Shown: one piece after another, positions 26,986 through 35,431 of the stretch | How the letters are laid out: each line of letters opens with the position of its first letter | Position numbering within the stretch: position 1 is the stretch's first letter | Notes under the pieces: generated by a model | What the model was told of the DNA's origin: nothing | Database searches by the model: none | What the model saw: the letters and a program-made list of their open reading frames with translations, nothing else | Assembly (NCBI GenBank): GCA_035604635.1 | Contig: DATNIC010000005.1 | Location: 1 to 64,000, forward strand | Origin: DATNIC01 sp035604635 | GTDB lineage: Bacteria > Vulcanimicrobiota > Vulcanimicrobiia > Vulcanimicrobiales > Vulcanimicrobiaceae | Length of the DNA: 64,000 nucleotides | Direction: 5' to 3' | Program-made: the position numbers and the translations under genes

Positions 26986-28824
26986 CTATTCTACCGTCAC
27001 CGTCTTCGCGAGATTGCGCGGTTGATCGACGTCTTTTCCGTCGATGTCGGCGATGTGATATGCGAGCAATTGCAGCGGGACGACGTTGACGATCGGCGAG
27101 AGGAGCTCGTCGACGCGCGGGACCCAGAAGACGTGATCGGCGAGCGCCGCCGCCTCTTCGTCGCCATGGTTGGCGACGACGACGATCGGCGCTTCGCGCG
27201 CCTTCGCTTCCATCAAGTTCGAAATCATCTTCTCGCGGACGCGCCCGTCGGTCATGATCCCCACGACCGGAACCTTCGAATCCAGGAGCGCGATCGGACC
27301 GTGCTTCATCTCGCCCGCCGCGTAGCCCTCAGCATGGATGTAACTGATCTCCTTGAGTTTGAGCGCGCCCTCGATCGCCGTCGGGAAATTGACGTATCGT
27401 CCGATGAACAGCACCGAGCGCGCCCGGCGAATTCGTCGCGCGACGCGCTTGATTTTCTCCGAGGTGTTGAGGACGACGTCGACCGCCGCCGGTAAGAGCT
27501 TCGTGTTCTCGGCGATCTCGCGCAAACGCTCGACGGGCGTCGTCCCGCGGACGCGGGCGAGGTAGATCGCTAGGAGCACCGTCGCGATCGTCTGCGACAG
27601 ATACGTCTTCGTCGCGGCGACGCCGATCTCGGGACCGCCCCGCGTGTAGAGCATCCCGTCGGCTAAGCGCCCAAGATGCGAGCCGACGACGTTGCAAACG
27701 CCCAAGATCGGCGAGCCGGCCTCCTGGGCAATCCGAACCGCCTCGATCGTGTCCGCCGTCTCGCCTGACTGCGACATGGCAATCGTCAAGGTGCGCGGGT
27801 CCATCAACCGGTCGCCGTAACGAAACTCGCTGGCCAGCTCCATCTCGACGGGGAGCCGGCAAAGCGCACGCATGAGATACATCCCGACCATCCCGGCGTG
27901 ATAGGCGGTCCCACAACCGGTGATCGAGATCTTGGTCATGGCGCGGAAAAAGCTGTCGTGGATGCCCAGCTCGCTCGCGAGCTGCACGTCGTTCGATTCG
28001 TCGATGCGGCCCGCGAGCGTCTCCTTCACGACATTGGGCTGCTCGAAGATCTCCTTGAGCATGAAATGCTTGAAGCCGCTCTTCTCCGCCGCACCTGCGT
28101 CCCACATCACCTGCTCCACGTCGCGTACGATCGGTGCGCCGTCGAATGCAGAGAGAGCGAAGCCGTCGCGGCCGACCTCGACCAGCTCACCTTCGCGCAG
28201 GACCACGACCTTACGGGTATACTGCAGGATCGCCGGCGTATCGCTGGCGACGAACATCTCGCCATCACCCACGCCGACAACGAGCGGGCTCGCGCCGTTA
28301 CGCGCGAAGATCAGCTTTCCCGGCAGGTCGGAGCTGATGACGCCCAGCGCATAGGCGCCGCGAACCTGAGCGAGCGAGTGCCGGACGGCCTCGACGAGAT
28401 CGCCGTGATAGTTGGCCTCGATCAGGTGCGAGATGACTTCGGTGTCGGTCTCGCTCTTAAAAACGTGCCCCGCCGCGAGCAACTCGGCGCGCAGGGCGCC
28501 GTAGTTCTCAATGATCCCGTTGTGGACGACGGCAATCTTCCCGGTGCAATCCATATGCGGGTGCGCGTTCGCGTCTGAAGGCCTGCCGTGCGTCGCCCAG
28601 CGGGTATGCCCGACGCCGATGCGGCCGTGGACGGCGTGCCCGTTTTTCAGCCGCTCGACGAGGTGTGCGAGCTTGCCCTCGGCTTTGGTCCCGGTCAGCG
28701 CGCCGTGCTCGTCGATGACCGCTATGCCGGCGCTGTCATACCCGCGATACTCCAGGCGCTGCAACGCGTCGAGTATGATCGGGACGCTATCGCGTCCGCC
28801 GACATAACCGACAATGCCGCACAT
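26986..28824 (-). CDS. glmS: Glutamine-fructose-6-phosphate aminotransferase
   Basis: A 612-aa enzyme that makes glucosamine-6-phosphate from fructose-6-phosphate and glutamine, the first step toward UDP-GlcNAc. The N-terminal glutaminase domain starts with the catalytic cysteine (MCGIVGYVGG, LEYRGYDSAG), and the two SIS isomerase domains follow (ITGCGTAYHAG, AMSQSGETADT, and FIGRYVNFPTAIEGALKLKE), ending with the usual LAKTVTVE. Length is normal. Only nine bases separate it from rpoZ upstream, so no glmS ribozyme fits in front of it. A short hairpin overlaps its stop codon. Confidence 0.96.
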   Translation of the reverse strand: MCGIVGYVGGRDSVPIILDALQRLEYRGYDSAGIAVIDEHGALTGTKAEGKLAHLVERLKNGHAVHGRIGVGHTRWATHGRPSDANAHPHMDCTGKIAVVHNGIIENYGALRAELLAAGHVFKSETDTEVISHLIEANYHGDLVEAVRHSLAQVRGAYALGVISSDLPGKLIFARNGASPLVVGVGDGEMFVASDTPAILQYTRKVVVLREGELVEVGRDGFALSAFDGAPIVRDVEQVMWDAGAAEKSGFKHFMLKEIFEQPNVVKETLAGRIDESNDVQLASELGIHDSFFRAMTKISITGCGTAYHAGMVGMYLMRALCRLPVEMELASEFRYGDRLMDPRTLTIAMSQSGETADTIEAVRIAQEAGSPILGVCNVVGSHLGRLADGMLYTRGGPEIGVAATKTYLSQTIATVLLAIYLARVRGTTPVERLREIAENTKLLPAAVDVVLNTSEKIKRVARRIRRARSVLFIGRYVNFPTAIEGALKLKEISYIHAEGYAAGEMKHGPIALLDSKVPVVGIMTDGRVREKMISNLMEAKAREAPIVVVANHGDEEAAALADHVFWVPRVDELLSPIVNVVPLQLLAYHIADIDGKDVDQPRNLAKTVTVE

Positions 28825-28833
28825 GGGGTTTGC

Positions 28834-29052
28834 TTACTTAATCCCTTCGCGGGTGCGGCGATAGGGGATCTTGCCGGTCCGGACCTCGTTGAAGGCGGTT
28901 GAGACCGGCTTGTTCGGGTTCACGCGCTCGGTCAAAGGCGGCGCGCCGTTGTTGAGTTGTTTGGCTCGCTTGGTTACGACGTTGACTAAGGTAAATTTCG
29001 AGTCGACGTGCTGCAAGAGCCCATCGAGATCGCCGAAGACGGAGTCACTCAT
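28834..29052 (-). CDS. rpoZ: RNA polymerase omega subunit
   Basis: A 72-aa protein with the omega-subunit pattern: DSKFTLVNVVTKRAKQLN near residue 18 (equivalent to the SRYxLVxxxAKRARQL core) and KPVSTAFNEVRTGKI near residue 48. It assists folding of the beta-prime subunit and carries part of the ppGpp site in some bacteria. ATG 29052 overlaps the gmk stop as ATGA. The gmk-rpoZ pair is a common arrangement across bacteria and supports both calls. Confidence 0.9.
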   Translation of the reverse strand: MSDSVFGDLDGLLQHVDSKFTLVNVVTKRAKQLNNGAPPLTERVNPNKPVSTAFNEVRTGKIPYRRTREGIK

Positions 29053-29693
29053 GTTTGTTCAATCATCCTAATGACGGAATCGGAGTAGCGGTGGATACGG
29101 TAGCGCTCGGCGCGCACGATCGAGACTAGGTCCTCGACCGCGTCTGCCTCACGGCCATGTTCGTTGATAACGAGATAGTCGAAGCTGCGCACTTCTTTGA
29201 GCTCTTCGTGAGCGATCGCCATGCGCGCGGCGATCTCTTGGGTCGTCTCCGTTCTGCGGGCTTCGAGCCGCTTTTGAAGCTGGGAGAATTTCTCGGGTAG
29301 AAGAAAGATAAGGGTTGCGTCGGGATAGGCTTTTTTGATCGCCAAGGCACCGTTGACTTCGGGTTTCATGACTACGTCGTAGCCTTCGCGCAGCGTTTCC
29401 TCAAGATACGGCAGCGGCGTTCCGTACAGGTTTTCGTTGTACTCGTGGGTCTCGAGAAACTTGCCCTCAGCCAGCCATTCTTCGAAGCGCGCTCGCGGAA
29501 GGAAATGGTAGTCGATTCCGTCGCGCTCTCCCGGCCGAGGCGCTCGGGTCGTCGCCGAGACCGAGTACCGGACCCGGGGCATGCGGTCTCGTAACGCGGC
29601 AACCAAGGTATCTTTCCCCGCGCCTGATGGACCCGACACGACGAAAAGCAGACCTGGCCCCGCCAGCGAAAAACCTCCACGCCTAACCGGCAA
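29049..29693 (-). CDS. gmk: Guanylate kinase
   Basis: A 214-aa kinase that phosphorylates GMP to GDP. The P-loop is SGPSGAGKDTL (K27), the GMP-binding residues lie in YSVSATTRAPRPGERDGIDYHF and ETHEYNENLYGTP, and the lid and C-terminal RxETTQEIAxRM segment are present. Start is TTG 29693, supported by AGGA about seven bases upstream in TAGGAATGG; no ATG or GTG lies in frame before the P-loop. It is followed by rpoZ with an ATGA overlap, and is divergent from rqcH. Confidence 0.94.
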   Translation of the reverse strand: MPVRRGGFSLAGPGLLFVVSGPSGAGKDTLVAALRDRMPRVRYSVSATTRAPRPGERDGIDYHFLPRARFEEWLAEGKFLETHEYNENLYGTPLPYLEETLREGYDVVMKPEVNGALAIKKAYPDATLIFLLPEKFSQLQKRLEARRTETTQEIAARMAIAHEELKEVRSFDYLVINEHGREADAVEDLVSIVRAERYRIHRYSDSVIRMIEQT

Positions 29694-29744
29694 ACCATTC
29701 CTATTCTAAGCGGGCAGCTCGATGCCCTCCCCGAACCAGCTCGG

Positions 29745-31193
29745 GTGCAGACGGATTCGACCTTCGTCCACCGGCTCGCGGCGGAGCTCGACGGGCGCCT
29801 GCGGGGCACGCGCCTGCGCGACGCCGGCTTGATCGACGACGGCCGCGCCGCCCTCGCCTTCACCGGGCGCGGCGATGTCTTGATCCTGGATCCCTTCGGC
29901 TCACCCCCCGTCGTCTTCTTGGACACCGTCGAAATCTCGATCCAAGGCGACCCCGGTTACCTGCGAGCTATCGCGACCACGCTGCGCGGGATGCGCGTTG
30001 CCGGCGTCGGAGCCTGGCCGGGCGAGCGGATCCTGACGATCGCTTTCGCCGCCCGCTCGCGTTTCGGCGTCGTCGACGAGTACCGGCTCATCCTCGAGTT
30101 GGTCCCAAAATTCGGCAACGTCATACTCCTCAAAGATCAGACGATCGTCGCCGCAGCCAAACAATTCGGCCCCGCGGAGAACCAGCGGCGCAGCATCCTC
30201 GTCGGCGGGGCCTACGCACCGCCCCCACCGCGTCCGGCGCGCGCTCGCCCAACCGGTGTCAGCGCAAGCCTGCAGCCTCCCGGGGAAGCATCCGTCCTCG
30301 ACTCCCTGCGCGCGCTCGACGCGCAGCGGCGCGCGCGCGACGACCAAAGTGCCCTCGTGCGCAAGCGTGCCGCTTTGCGCAAGCGCCTCGAGCGTCGGGT
30401 CGCCGCGCTGCGCGCGGAACGTGCACGTCTCCTCGCCGCGCGGGACGATGCCGCCGGCCGCGACCGCCTGCGCGCCCAGGGCGAGGCACTCTACGCCTTC
30501 ACCCACCTCGTCCCTACGGGAGCGACACGCTTCTCACCGCCGATCGATCCCCGCTTCGAGATCGCGCTCGATCCCGCGCTCGATGCAAAGGCAAACGCAG
30601 CCGCGATCTTTGCGCGCTATCGCAAACTCGTCGACGGCCTGCCGCACGTCGAGCGTCGTTTGAGCCACGTCGCTGCGGAGCTTGCGGCCCTCGAGGAATT
30701 CGAATGGCAGCTCGACGGCGCCGACGCCGCCGTCATCGGCGAGATCTCGAGCGCCTTCGGCGCAGCGCGCGGCGCTCCGCCGGCGCGCGCACGAGAGCAA
30801 CGGCGCAAGCGCACTCCGCCGCGCTTCGATCTCCCTTCCGGGGCACGAATCTACGTCGGCCGCTCACCGGAGGAGAATGCTCACGTGACGTTTCGGGTCG
30901 CACGCCCCTCCGATCTCTGGTTTCACGCACGCGAGCAACCCGGAGCGCATGTCGTTCTCCAAGCTCCGCCGGGCCGGGAGCCCTCGGACGCCGATCTCCG
31001 CGCCGCAGCGGCCGCCGCAGCGTTCCATAGTAAGGCACGCGGCGCCGAGAACGTCGCGATCGACTACGTCGCGCGCAAGCACGTGCGCAAGCAGCGCGAT
31101 GCACCCGCGGGTCGCGTCTGGTACACGAACGCGCGCACCCTCTTCGTCACGCCGCGGGATCCGTCGTCTTACGTCGCGTCGGCCCCGTCGTGA
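29745..31193 (+). CDS. rqcH: RqcH-like ribosome quality-control protein (NFACT family)
   Basis: A 482-aa protein of the Rqc2/NEMF/FbpA family that binds stalled large ribosomal subunits and adds alanine tails. An NFACT-N domain covers about residues 1-145, a coiled-coil middle region about 195-365, and an NFACT-R (DUF814) domain 376-480 with ARPSDLWFHAREQPGAHVVL. It is about 90 residues shorter than Bacillus RqcH: where the helix-hairpin-helix domain should be there is only a Pro/Arg-rich linker (APPPPRPARARPTG). The DR pair needed for tRNA-Ala recruitment in Bacillus appears to be E94-R95. GTG 29745 is the start. Confidence 0.85.
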   Translation: MQTDSTFVHRLAAELDGRLRGTRLRDAGLIDDGRAALAFTGRGDVLILDPFGSPPVVFLDTVEISIQGDPGYLRAIATTLRGMRVAGVGAWPGERILTIAFAARSRFGVVDEYRLILELVPKFGNVILLKDQTIVAAAKQFGPAENQRRSILVGGAYAPPPPRPARARPTGVSASLQPPGEASVLDSLRALDAQRRARDDQSALVRKRAALRKRLERRVAALRAERARLLAARDDAAGRDRLRAQGEALYAFTHLVPTGATRFSPPIDPRFEIALDPALDAKANAAAIFARYRKLVDGLPHVERRLSHVAAELAALEEFEWQLDGADAAVIGEISSAFGAARGAPPARAREQRRKRTPPRFDLPSGARIYVGRSPEENAHVTFRVARPSDLWFHAREQPGAHVVLQAPPGREPSDADLRAAAAAAAFHSKARGAENVAIDYVARKHVRKQRDAPAGRVWYTNARTLFVTPRDPSSYVASAPS

Positions 31194-31525
31194 TAGGCGC
31201 GCACGGCGCCTTCGAACCGATGGAACTCGGACGCAATATCGTGCACGCTCGCTTCGAAGTCAGCGATCCGCTCGTGGCGGGCTTGCTCTTCCAACCCGGT
31301 AGCGAGCGCCGCCAGCGCCTCTGCACCTACGTTCGCCGCAGCGCCCTTCATCGCGTGGGCCGCGTGCTCGATTGCCGCCGCCGGACTCTTCGGGCCCAGC
31401 GTTCGCAGGGTATCGAGTGCCTTGCGGCACGTGCCGACGGCAAGATCGAGGATTTCGACGATCGCAGCCCGGTCATCGCCGAGCAAATCGGTCAATCGCG
31501 CGAGGTTTAGCGAGCTATCGGACAC
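31169..31525 (-). CDS. Orphan Hpt-domain protein
   Basis: A 118-aa protein consisting of one histidine phosphotransfer domain. The phospho-accepting histidine is in HAAHAMKGAAANVGAEAL, nearly the same signature as in the Hpt gene at 26.5 kb, which suggests paralogy. No kinase or regulator gene is adjacent; it is between the convergent rqcH (25-base overlap at the 3' ends) and the upstream queA. It may act with the HD-GYP regulator or with an unlinked hybrid kinase. Confidence 0.82.
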   Translation of the reverse strand: MSDSSLNLARLTDLLGDDRAAIVEILDLAVGTCRKALDTLRTLGPKSPAAAIEHAAHAMKGAAANVGAEALAALATGLEEQARHERIADFEASVHDIASEFHRFEGAVRAYHDGADAT

Positions 31526-31562
31526 GAGGCTCCCCTTTTGGGCCGCATTCTCTCACACCCCT

Positions 31563-32615
31563 CTACCCTCGTTCCGCTATGAACATCGCATCCCCGAAGG
31601 AGAAAAAACGGTAACGACCTGCGATTGCTTCTCGATAGGCATTCATAATTCGTTCATAACCAGCGAACGCACAGACGAGCGCGAGCAGCGTCGAACGAGG
31701 CAAATGAAAATTCGTCAGGAGCGAGTCGACGATCTGGAACGAGAATCCCGGCGTGATGAACAGCTCCGTCGTCCCGCTTCCCGCTTCCAACGATCCCGCG
31801 GCGGCCGCGCCTTCCAGCGCCCGAACGACGGTCGTCCCCGCTGCCACGACGCGGCGGCCTTCGCGCTTTGCTCGCGCGATCGCATCCGCCGATCCTTGAG
31901 GAATCTCGAAGCGCTCGGCGTGCATGAGGTGCTCGTCGATAGACGCGGTCACCACCGGGCGGAACGTCCCCAGTCCAACATCGAGGACGATCGGGACGAT
32001 CTCGACGCCGCGTCCCCGAATGGCGTCGATTACGGCCGGCGTAAAGTGCAGCGACGCGGTCGGGGCCGCGATGCTCCCGGGCACGCGCGCGAAGATCGTT
32101 TGATACCGTTCCTCGGCATCAGCGGGCGGCCGCCGAATGTACGGCGGCAAGGGGACGTTGCCGTGGCGCTCGATCAATGCAGCGACGTCGACCCCAGCAT
32201 CGAACTCGATCGTCCGCCTTCCATCCGAGGCTGCGTCGACGATCGTCGCGCCGGCAGAATCGAACACGATCCGCGCACCGGGACGCAGCCGTCGTCCCGG
32301 GCGGACCAATGCATCCCAGCGTCGCGCCGAGGCCGTGAACGGCACGTCGCCAGCCGGACGGAGCAGCAACACTTCTGCCGCTCCGCCGCTCTCGCGCCGG
32401 CCGAAAAGGCGCGCTTTGATCACGCGCGTCTCGTTGATCGCCAAAACGTCGCCCCGGTCGAGCAGGCCGGGAAAGTCCACGAACCTGCGATGCTCGATCG
32501 CGGCGCCGCGCAAGACCATCAAGCGCGACGCGTCGCGCTCACGTGCGGGTTCTTGCGCGATCAGCTCGGGTGGAAGCTCGTAGTCGTATGCGGCGGTCTG
32601 CCGCAAATCAGCCAC
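31563..32615 (-). CDS. queA: tRNA preQ1(34) S-adenosylmethionine ribosyltransferase-isomerase
   Basis: A 350-aa enzyme of queuosine biosynthesis that transfers and rearranges the ribose of SAM onto preQ1 in tRNA. Family segments: YDYELPPELIAQEPA, DVLAINETRVIKARLFG, GNVPLPPYIRRP, TASLHFTP, VGLGTFRPV, HAERFEIP, GTTVVRALE, TNFHLPRSTLLALVCAFAGY and YRFFSFGDAMFI, in the right order. GTG 32615 overlaps the spoIID stop by eight bases; the longer frame is a shadow in spoIID. It is the last gene of the carB-ruv-queA train. No tgt is adjacent. Confidence 0.94.
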   Translation of the reverse strand: MADLRQTAAYDYELPPELIAQEPARERDASRLMVLRGAAIEHRRFVDFPGLLDRGDVLAINETRVIKARLFGRRESGGAAEVLLLRPAGDVPFTASARRWDALVRPGRRLRPGARIVFDSAGATIVDAASDGRRTIEFDAGVDVAALIERHGNVPLPPYIRRPPADAEERYQTIFARVPGSIAAPTASLHFTPAVIDAIRGRGVEIVPIVLDVGLGTFRPVVTASIDEHLMHAERFEIPQGSADAIARAKREGRRVVAAGTTVVRALEGAAAAGSLEAGSGTTELFITPGFSFQIVDSLLTNFHLPRSTLLALVCAFAGYERIMNAYREAIAGRYRFFSFGDAMFIAERG

Positions 32616-33543
32616 GCGCGATGACGGTACCGGGGAAATAGAACTGCACGATCGACGCCGCATCGTGACCTTGCATCGCCATCTTTCGCGCGCCCCACTG
32701 ACACAGACCGACCCCGTGCCCGCGTCCGGCGCCATCGATGACGATCGCGGACTGGGCGTCGAGCCCGATTTGCCGGATGAACGTGCTCGGCAGCGCACGC
32801 GGGCCCAGCGCCCGTCGCAGCTCGCCGACCCCGACATCGACGCTGCGCGCGCTGCCGCGCACGATGACTTTGCGGGGGCGGCCCGACGAATCGAAATCGG
32901 CAGCGCTCACGGACTGCAAATTCCCGATCGCCGCGGCCTCGCTCCCGAGCGCGCTCAGGAACTCCTGGGATGCGATCGTCTGACGCCACCGATAGCCCGG
33001 TGCTCCCGCACACCACGGGTCGACGATTCCGCGCAGGTACGGAAGGGGATTACGTCCCCACAACTCGGCAGCGTCTTCCGTGTGTCCGCCGCAGCACGCC
33101 ATGTAGAAGACGCTCGCCGCAGCTCCGTTGAACGTGACGATCTGTCCCGTCGTCGCATCGACGGCGGCATTGGTCAGCGGCGTCTGAACCGCACGTCCGC
33201 CGTAAACTTGGTCGGCCGCGTCGTCGACGACGTCGTACGGACGAGCGCTCGAGCGGCGCGCGACCGCATACGTGCGCGCGACGATCGCCTGTGCGGCTAA
33301 CAGCGCCGGCGGCCACTCCCTGGAGACTTCGAGCGGGACGACGCCGTAGAGATATTCGTCGAGGGCGATCGTTCTGATTGCACCGCTGCGCCGGTTGAGC
33401 ACGCGCAACGGAAGGTGGACGTTCCCCGGCAAGATCGGGATCGGCGGAGGCGTCGGGATCTCCGGCTCCCACACGTCGAGTCCGCCGCTCGCGTCTGCCG
33501 CCCTCGCGATGCCCAGCACGAGCGCGGCTCCAAGCGCAAACAC
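32608..33543 (-). CDS. SpoIID/LytB-domain protein
   Basis: A 311-aa exported protein with a SpoIID domain (about residues 60-311). SpoIID is a lytic transglycosylase that trims glycan strands lacking stem peptides. Conserved segments include LDEYLYGVVPLE, LLAAQAIVARTYA, YMACCGGHTED with the paired cysteines, and GAGRGHGVGLCQWGARKMA near the end. A signal peptide is at the N-terminus. GTG 33543 gives a signal peptide with no basic N-terminus, whereas CTG 33555, overlapping the ruvB stop as CTGA, would add LNRR and make it a normal one. SpoIID homologues also occur in non-sporulating bacteria; no sporulation genes are here. Confidence 0.9.
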   Translation of the reverse strand: MFALGAALVLGIARAADASGGLDVWEPEIPTPPPIPILPGNVHLPLRVLNRRSGAIRTIALDEYLYGVVPLEVSREWPPALLAAQAIVARTYAVARRSSARPYDVVDDAADQVYGGRAVQTPLTNAAVDATTGQIVTFNGAAASVFYMACCGGHTEDAAELWGRNPLPYLRGIVDPWCAGAPGYRWRQTIASQEFLSALGSEAAAIGNLQSVSAADFDSSGRPRKVIVRGSARSVDVGVGELRRALGPRALPSTFIRQIGLDAQSAIVIDGAGRGHGVGLCQWGARKMAMQGHDAASIVQFYFPGTVIARG

Positions 33544-33551
33544 GCGCCGAT

Positions 33552-34622
33552 TCAGAAAAGGCGCTCCTGGCCGCTTGCGCGCGGCGGCGTGATCCCCAAG
33601 TGCTCGTATGCCCTGGCGGTGACTTTGCGGCCGTTGGCCGTGCGGATCACGAACCCGGTCTTCAAAAGGAACGGCTCGACGACGTCTTCGAGCGTCTCCG
33701 CATCCTCCGTGAGGGTTGCGGCGATCGCACCGATGCCGACGGGGCCGCCATGGTACTGCGTGGCGATCGTTCCCAGGAACGCGCGGTCGAGCCGGTCGAG
33801 GCCTCGCACGTCGACACCTTCGCGCGCGAGCGCTTCATCCGCAACCGCCTGCGTAATTTTACCGTCGGCGCGAACTTCGGCGTAGTCGCGGACGCGGCGC
33901 AGCAAACGATTTGCAATCCGAGGCGTCCCGCGGCTGCGGGCGGCGATCGTCGCTCCGCCTTCCCGTTCGAGCGGAATCCCCAGCACACGCGCGCTCCGCT
34001 CGACGATGAGCTGCAGCTCTTCTTCCGTATAATAGTCGAGATGGTGAGTGATCCCGAATCGCTCGCGCAGCGGTGCCGAGAGCATCCCCGCACGCGTCGT
34101 CGCTCCGATGAGGGTGAAGCGCTTGAGTGGGAGCTTCAAGGTCTTCGCGTAGGCGCCGCTGTCCACGACGAAGTCGATTTGAAAGTCTTCCATTGCCGGA
34201 TACAAGAACTCTTCGACGACGCGGCCCAAGCGATGGATCTCATCGATGAACAGCACGTCGCCATCCTCGAGCGACGTTAAGATCCCGACTAAGTCCTTCG
34301 GCTTCTCGAGGGTTGGCCCCGACGTCGGGCGCAGCGCCGCGCCGAGCTCGTGCGCGATCAGGCTCGCGAGCGTCGTCTTACCTAAGCCGGGCGGACCGTA
34401 GAACAGCACGTGCTCGAGCGGCTCAGCGCGCTTCTTGGCCGCATCGATGGCGATCCGCAAGTTTTCGACGACCTGCGCCTGACCAACGTATTCATCAAAC
34501 GTGCGCGGGCGCAGCGACGCCCCATAGACTTCCTCTTCCAGCGCGTCATGCGGATCGACGACCCGGTCCGGCTCAAGCCCCGCATCTCCCTCGCCCAGGA
34601 TTTTGCGGCGAATCTCTTTCAT
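33552..34622 (-). CDS. ruvB: Holliday junction branch-migration ATPase RuvB
   Basis: A 356-aa AAA+ motor that drives branch migration with RuvA. Walker A is [16 protein letters not shown] (K82), Walker [18 protein letters not shown], sensor 1 [18 protein letters not shown] with the arginine finger region RERFGI, and the winged-helix C-terminus with [29 protein letters not shown] 34622 is the normal start ([10 protein letters not shown]). The start codon lies inside the copy of a structured repeat (34617-34658). Unlike the other genes of this train, a 151-base gap separates it from ruvA. Confidence 0.97.
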   Translation of the reverse strand: MKEIRRKILGEGDAGLEPDRVVDPHDALEEEVYGASLRPRTFDEYVGQAQVVENLRIAIDAAKKRAEPLEHVLFYGPPGLGKTTLASLIAHELGAALRPTSGPTLEKPKDLVGILTSLEDGDVLFIDEIHRLGRVVEEFLYPAMEDFQIDFVVDSGAYAKTLKLPLKRFTLIGATTRAGMLSAPLRERFGITHHLDYYTEEELQLIVERSARVLGIPLEREGGATIAARSRGTPRIANRLLRRVRDYAEVRADGKITQAVADEALAREGVDVRGLDRLDRAFLGTIATQYHGGPVGIGAIAATLTEDAETLEDVVEPFLLKTGFVIRTANGRKVTARAYEHLGITPPRASGQERLF

Positions 34623-34658
34623 TTTAACGGCGCTCCGCCCCAGGCTCCGCGCCCCCCA
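34617..34658 (-). repeat. Structured short repeat, copy B (upstream of ruvB)
   Basis: Read on the minus strand, these 42 bases match copy A (35525-35566, plus strand) at 37 positions without gaps. Both can fold into a hairpin: outer stem GGCGC/GCGCC, a GGA/GGA-like internal loop, and an inner stem with TGG loop. The inner stem is GCC-TGG-GGC here and GGC-TGG-GCC in copy A, so the change is compensatory. It ends in AAAATGAAA, which contains the ruvB start codon. Confidence 0.7.
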
Positions 34659-34773
34659 CTAGGCCCCCAAGCCTTACGCGCGCTCCTCATTTTCCTAGAA
34701 CAGCCATCCCCCGAGGGCGCGCTCAACAACATATGTGGTCCTTTTACGCCGTCGCGGAGCCAAACGGGTGGCA

Positions 34774-35397
34774 CTATGCCGGGGCTCCGGCGCGCTGGCG
34801 GTAGATCTCGGCGAGCAATGTCTCGGCATCGTCGATCTGCGGCACGCGCTCGAGCGTCTTGGCGATCATTTCCTCTGCTTCAACGCGCTTGTACTCGAGC
34901 TGCAGAAGCACCGCCAGCGCTTCGCTCGCAAAGTCGGGAATCGGCACCGATGGCGGCTCGGGCGCTTCCTGGATGAGCAGAAAGCGCGCGACCTTCCCTT
35001 GCAGCTTGGCGACGATGTCGCGCGCCTTTTGCTGTCCGATCCCTGGGAGCGTCCGGAGGAAGACGTGATCGCCCTGGTCGATCGCCTGCGCGATCCGGGC
35101 CATCGGCGCAGAGAACGCCCGCGCCGCGGATTTGGGGCCGATGCTCGCGACGCTGGTGAGGGCTTCAAAGAATTCGCGCTCGATTGCGTTCGTAAAACCG
35201 AAGAACGTATACCGTCCCGCATTCCCGTCGATCTGCAGCTGCGCGTAAATCTCGAGCGTCACCGCGGCACCGACTGATGACGGCACTTTTTCAGCGACGC
35301 ACGGCGGGAGAACGATTTCATAGGCCAAGCCGCCAGTCTCTAAAACCACCGTCGCGGGCGTCCTCTCAACCACGTTGCCCGTAATACGAGAGAACAT
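34774..35397 (-). CDS. ruvA: Holliday junction DNA-binding protein RuvA
   Basis: A 207-aa protein that tetramerises on Holliday junctions. Domain I is an OB fold (MFSRITGNVVERTPATVVLETGGLAYEI), domain II has the two helix-hairpin-helix motifs (EALTSVASIGPKSAARAF and LRTLPGIGQQKARDIVAKLQ), and a flexible linker leads to domain III (ASEALAVLLQLEYKRVEAEEMIAKTLE), which contacts RuvB. ATG 35397 is the family-typical start. It begins 34 bases after the ruvC stop. Confidence 0.95.
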   Translation of the reverse strand: MFSRITGNVVERTPATVVLETGGLAYEIVLPPCVAEKVPSSVGAAVTLEIYAQLQIDGNAGRYTFFGFTNAIEREFFEALTSVASIGPKSAARAFSAPMARIAQAIDQGDHVFLRTLPGIGQQKARDIVAKLQGKVARFLLIQEAPEPPSVPIPDFASEALAVLLQLEYKRVEAEEMIAKTLERVPQIDDAETLLAEIYRQRAGAPA

Positions 35398-35431
35398 GAT
35401 TATCGAAACAGCTCCGAACTCAGCGACGAGT

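Noticed and set aside
26972..26988. Hairpin TAGCGCC-CTC-GGCGCTA at the glmS stop as a terminator
   Set aside because: The stem is short, and no run of T follows it on either strand. A weak structure only.
28825..28833. glmS ribozyme upstream of glmS
   Set aside because: Only nine bases separate rpoZ and glmS, which leaves no room for the ribozyme.
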